Assembly (NCBI GenBank): GCA_000708835.1
Contig: DF236977.1
Location: 284,623 to 348,622, forward strand
Length of the DNA: 64,000 nucleotides
Direction of reading: 5' to 3'
From: Klebsormidium nitens
Lineage: Eukaryota > Streptophyta > Klebsormidiophyceae > Klebsormidiales > Klebsormidiaceae
Shown one piece after another: positions 59,298-64,000 of the stretch; position 1 is the first letter of the stretch, and each line of letters opens with the position of its first letter. A model generated the notes under the pieces. It had not been told where the DNA came from. It worked only from the letters and a program-made list of their open reading frames with translations, and searched no databases. The translations under genes were made by a program, and so were the position numbers.

Positions 59298-61553
59298 TGA
59301 ATGATTGATATGCTAGCACATTCGCCCCATCACAAGATTGATTATGGATCATTAGTCAGGGGTAACCCTAGGGCCGGGTTTGCCACGTTGGACGAACTGT
59401 GAAATTTTCATACACAATATACATAGTTACGAAAGGCCAACAAGAGCTTGCCGCTACATGTGCGCAATGCTAAGGACCTCAATACTAAGACTTCACAATT
59501 CTAGCATGTCTACCCGATTATTATGGTCACCTACCTCAATCCCGTTGTGGTCGGCTCAAAGATTTGCGCATTGAAATTGATCAAAGTGATCAAAGTGATT
59601 TGCAACTTCCTTCCAATGGCCGGAGGTTGGCTTACGCCCTTGCATGGAGAAACTTCATGGATCCCACAAAATTCGGATGGCTTTGAAGAAAAGCAAGCGG
59701 GCGCAAATTTATGCCTACAATTACGTACGGCCTGTTGATAGTAGTCTTATTTGATCTTCTCATGATTGCCTGTTGAGATACGCAAATTAGGAAGTGCAAG
59801 TCTGTACGCCGTTAGCTTGAGGGTTCAAAACTCAAGAGGCGTCGAATTTCCTTCCAATGATAAGAATTCAATGCTAAGTGGTAATTGCAGTTCGTGGAAC
59901 GTGAAATGCATGCGGATTACATGATCATGCCCATTGCATGCAAACAACTGCAAGCAATCACCGTCCAAATTAAGTAGGTTCAATGAAAGCGCCTTATCGT
60001 ATAGATTGCGGATAGTGGTAAATGTTTAAGACCTACTTCATGAACGTTCATTCGAATTGACAATCCTACTAGGTTGACTCGTAGATTTAAAGATAGAAAA
60101 TGACTCTGGCAAAAACTACAAATGCCGATCGCATATCACACAAACTTGATCATATTCCAATTATCTGCAATGATAATCTGTGGGCCCACTGTGCTAAAGA
60201 GGAGGTATCATCCAAAGAGCTTATGTCGCATGGCGTTCCGAGTGTTTATCAATTTATGGCCATTGGGTAGGCAACTGGAATAAAGCCGCAAGGTATGGCC
60301 GATAAAGGAAGCTTGTATAGGCACTTGGTAAATACCCGTTATGAATTATCAGCTGATCAGCTTCAAGGAGCGTGCTTGCCACGTGATTGCCAAGCTCGAA
60401 CAAATTGCCCCAATGATTGAAACGAGAGAGCCTTTGAGCCCGATTCTTTTTAAGCTTGGTGTTGTGATTTTGGGACCAAGCCCTTGAGCAAGGATTGAAG
60501 CTGTTCAAGGCAGGATCAATGGTGGGCTGGACTCCGTGCTGAGCGGAAAGTGGAGCAAAGTGAAGATCCACGCGAAAATGAGAGCCGCAGCCGATGGCTC
60601 AACTGGTATGATTGCAAAGAATTTGGACACGTTGCCAAAAATGTTGTTACCGGATTAGTGCGGCCCCAGGCGCGGATGGAAACCTTTCCGAATGGACTGA
60701 CTTTAGCATAGGTGAGGAGAAAATTGCCGACTGACAGTGCCACCACTGGTACGTGTCGAGTGTAGTAGCCACAACTCAACTGGAGTCGAACTTAGCCTTT
60801 CGCACGCGAAGTCGTAATTGGACTCCGCGCGATAGATAGACTGAGTTTCGACCCACTTCAGATCCGTATACGATCCCGGAAATCAGATTTTTCCAAAATT
60901 GTGGGGTTTGAAGCGCATGAGGAGCTGTGGACCACAATATTTAGTAACCTTTGTTATGACCTATATGGAACCGAAAAACTTGTTCCCCGAGTTGCAACGA
61001 TTTCAAAAGTGGAATTACTTCAATCGTAATGGAGATCCACTATAAATCTTCGGATCTTTTCCAAGTGATTCGCAGTAACTTATGAAGCTACCCGAAGAAC
61101 CCTTCCTAAGATCTTGATAAAATGAACTTCAGGCCATCGTTTCCCGATCAATTACGACTCGCGGATAGAATCATAGAGTTGTGTGTGAACGTTAAAAGAT
61201 AGCCCCTCACTTGGACGTGCATGGCAAGCCCAACAGCTTGATAGCAACAAGCTTATGCCTTTTTCATACCCTCGAGATGTTGGGTAGGAGTGGGCCAAAG
61301 TCCATATTCGAGAATGAAGTTACTCTATGGCAAATGCAGCGGCTAATCTAAGTATATGTGCATGTGTGCATTGTTATCGAAACGAGCCTCTTTGCAGACC
61401 ACTTTCTAAGTTGTCCACCATTGAGGGACTCAGGCTCCACAATATCCTCTCATTATCCTGTCGCCCTCGTCATATTGAATTCATTGAGGTCGCTAGATAC
61501 GGTCTATTTGCGGCCTTCGCCGAATTGACAATCATGGAGACAATGACTCAGTA

Positions 61554-62111
61554 ATTTGACGCGCTACCACTAAAGTCACATTAGCGCCAATGTTACCCAA
61601 GTGGTTGCGTGTCCAACTCAACAAATGTTTAGACCCGATTGATGTCACGACGACGCCATTGGCCGGCCGGGGAGGCTGAGTGACCTGGTTCGAATCGTAG
61701 TCTGAGACAATTTTGACGGCACTGCGCGAAGAGGATGCTTGTGTGGCATAAAACGAGTCCCAAGGTAGGGCGCCAATTACTAATAGGTCGTAGTGAGGGG
61801 ACCAATTGGCAGCGTGTAAAACTTAACAAAATGTATAGACGAGGATTACGTCACAAAGACGTCACTTGCCGGCCGAGTGGGCCTTCGAATCCATGGCATC
61901 CAAGTGAAACAGATTGGACGGCTTCGCGCAAAAAGGTTGCCTATGTGGCGTAGAACGTGATTCTTGAGCGGGTGCGCCAGTTAAGGCTCGTAACGAGACG
62001 AGCCTCAAAAGAATGATGTCCGGAAAATTCGGTCCACACATTCTGTCGAGTTTGACGCCCTACCATTCGGTTATACAGGCGCCCATGTAAACGAGTGGTA
62101 GTGCGTCAAAC
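61554..62111. repeat. tRNA-like (SINE-like) diverged repeats
   Basis: Two related units of about 200 bases lie next to each other, roughly 61580-61780 and 61781-61985. They share GCCGGCCG, TTCGAATC, GACGGC-TCGCGC and TGTGGC-TA-AACG blocks in order. The first has an A-box-like GTTACCCAAGTGG at 61592 and a B-box-like GGTTCGAATC at 61687, spaced as in a tRNA with a long variable arm. GTTTGACGCCCTACCA at 62050-62065 is inverted at 62096-62111 with one mismatch, and a related copy is at 61554. The inverted arm resembles a tRNA A-box. No intact tRNA fold was found. Confidence 0.55.
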
Positions 62112-62713
62112 TTGACGATGACCTTCTTGTGGACGCCTCTCTCTAAGCGCCTGGTATTCCATGAAGTCCATCTTCAACTACACAAAGGCACATTGCTTCT
62201 TTATCTATCCAACCTTTGTCTCTGGTGCGTGCGGCTTGTCTAGATCCGCTCATACCCTCATGTGCCTTGTTGAAACTCATGGTGAGGGACTCGTAGTGAA
62301 GTTGTTACTCGTCATTGCGTCTGATACCGTGCTGCCCGGCACCCATACTCAGCTCTCATTGATGGCAGCTATGCATTTTAAAAGGAACACACGAAGCGCC
62401 TGACGAGCGGCTTCCTTTCCCACAACCTTCTTTTGGAATGATGTGTCAGAATAGTGTTTCTCTCCACATTGTCTCACGGATCTCTTGTTGAAAGCAAGCG
62501 CCTTAGAGCGCGTTTCAAGTCAAGCACAACTACTAGGAATGAGTGACCAATACAAGTCCATGGTCCAAATCATAAATCCGTGGCTAGGTCTACTTGGTCG
62601 AGTCCAACTCTAGCTCTATGTGAGTCAACTCAAACATCAACGGCCTAGCCTCCAAGATTCCACAAAGATGCTTATCTAACGGTCCACACTGGCCTAGGGA
62701 GTAACTACCACTA

Positions 62714-62801
62714 GTGGGGGTAACTGCCGGTGGGGGTAAATGCCAGGGGGTTATTGCCAGTGGGGTAGTTGCCAAGGGGTAATTGCCAGGGGGTAATTAC
62801 C
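62714..62801 (+). repeat. minisatellite, six degenerate units of GGGGGTAATTGCCA type
   Basis: Six head-to-tail units of 14-16 bases, each with a G run, then TAA/TTA/TAG, then TGCCA or TACCA. Units differ at one to three positions. The G runs are long enough for G-rich secondary structure to be conceivable. Confidence 0.85.
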
Positions 62802-64000
62802 ACTCTATCAAACTTAATGAAACGGCTACGAAATCATCTAGGATCTTAGGGCGTACTCACACAATAGTAGTACTACCTAAATCCAACATCTCTTCCGTTC
62901 CATTAGGCTCACTAGCCTACTAGGCTTACAAGTCTAAGTCACACACTACTAGCCTCACTAGCTTAGATCGATCACCGTCACACTCAATCTTTAGCCATTG
63001 ATATCCTCACGGCATACACTGACGGTCCTCTCAACCGCCTAAACTCCAAAGTGCCTAACCGCCGTACAAAGACGCCGACGCTCACTATTTCAAACCCTAA
63101 ATCAGTCAAACCCTAATCAAACAATAATTCGACTGAACTAAATCACCGGTTTCTGACATATACCACGTTTTATTGCACCGCCACTAAGCCTCTTAGAGGG
63201 ATCTATAGGGGTGCATCGAGGGTCCGGTATAAAGTGTAATTGGTCGTCACGTATTGAACCCCTTCCGCGCACACCGCCTTTAGCAGAATTGAGACTTCAA
63301 GCATTTTCTAGATTGAATCTACCCCTTTCAATTGCCGAATGGCCCATTCGGCCATTCTGCTTGTCCGAAAACGGGCGGTCGTCGCATCCACCGTCTGCGT
63401 GCCTCCGAACACAACATCGCTAGCCGTGGGGGCTTTGGCGCACTACACGAGCGCCCTGATCAAGGCGCACTAGTTGGCAGCGCTTGGGATGGTGCGTTAA
63501 TTTGCAGGAATTTCAGGAGGCATAATCATCTTTAGAAGAAGCGACGAGGTCCTCAAGACGTTCTGCTCGTTGCCAACCATGCATGGAACGTCGAGAGAAG
63601 GCGCTCTACAACGGGTACGTCTCTTTGATGTACGGGGGAGCGGTGGGTTGATTTGGCCGTTTTCAAACGGAGGTGTCCGCATCGATAGTCGAGAGGTTGT
63701 TGAGATACGGGCATTTAGGGACCGAATTTCCGGGTGATTCTAGGGTTTTAGGATCACGACGTCGACGGTAATTCGACGGTAATTATAGTTACGGTCACAC
63801 GGTTAACTGCGCGCGGATTACAACGTTACACCCGAATGACTTGGCGATAACCATCGATACTGTGTAGGTTCGATGATAGTCGTCGATGTACGGTTTAGAG
63901 TGAATTTTTCGGACTTACTAGATGACGGTCCACTGAGCCTACTAGGCTAGGGTGTAGACCTAGAGATAGGCCGTGACTCGGAACACTGTATATACATTGT

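Larger units (their letters stand above)
59032..64000. other. gene-poor, repeat-bearing tail of the window
   Basis: Nearly 5 kb with AT-richer composition and no open frame longer than about 105 codons. It contains a 41-bp near-tandem duplication, tRNA-like repeats with an inverted repeat, a short minisatellite, and two AAACCCTAA telobox-like motifs at 63092 and 63108. No protein family could be recognised on either strand. Confidence 0.55.

Noticed and set aside
61580-61780. Functional tRNA gene
   Set aside because: A-box and B-box words are present, but I could not pair a complete acceptor stem or anticodon arm.
63092-63116. Telomere end
   Set aside because: Only two isolated AAACCCTAA words, not a tandem array; better read as telobox-like motifs.

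Overview
The window is nuclear DNA from a photosynthetic eukaryote of the green lineage. Genes are built from short GC-rich exons with canonical GT-AG introns, set in less GC-rich spacers. Gene content is plant-type: a thylakoid state-transition-family kinase, a Tat-type thylakoid-lumen precursor, a plant-length SMP/C2 synaptotagmin and a UNE2-like MFS carrier. The small introns, the tubby protein without an F-box and the 166-base assembly gap suggest a streptophyte alga of the Klebsormidium kind; this assignment is inference, not shown by the sequence. All gene models were spliced by hand from frame, phase, splice sites and remembered family motifs.

Layout. 72-1832 (-): acidic protein of unknown function. 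3437-6355 (-): UBC6/UBE2J-type ubiquitin-conjugating enzyme whose reading frame runs on, in phase, into TPR repeats. 7669-9701 (+): DUF3228 protein. 10462-12366 (-): thylakoid-lumen protein, MPH2/TL16-like. 14712-14877: gap. 15558-21489 (+): STN8/STN7-type thylakoid kinase with a very long C-terminal extension. 22854-26138 (-): short-chain dehydrogenase. 27193-31391 (+): UNE2-like MFS transporter. 32816-35870 (-): SEC63. 36618-41392 (+): SYT/E-Syt tether. 42855-44959 (-): tubby-like protein. 46721-47636 (+): CKS1. 48734-52923 (-): URI1 unconventional prefoldin. 54375-59031 (+): F-box/LRR protein. 59032-64000: about 5 kb with no recognisable gene, holding tRNA-like repeats and a minisatellite.

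Twelve consecutive genes from 3437 to 59031 alternate strand without exception, so every spacer is either a shared head-to-head promoter region or a shared 3' region. Most genes are unrelated housekeeping functions: ubiquitin/ER quality control, ER translocation, ER-plasma membrane contact, cell cycle, and RNA polymerase/prefoldin assembly. One functional pairing stands out: the lumenal MPH2-like gene and the STN8-like kinase are divergently arranged neighbours, and both belong to photosystem II maintenance if the family calls are right. The most unusual item is the E2-TPR fusion.
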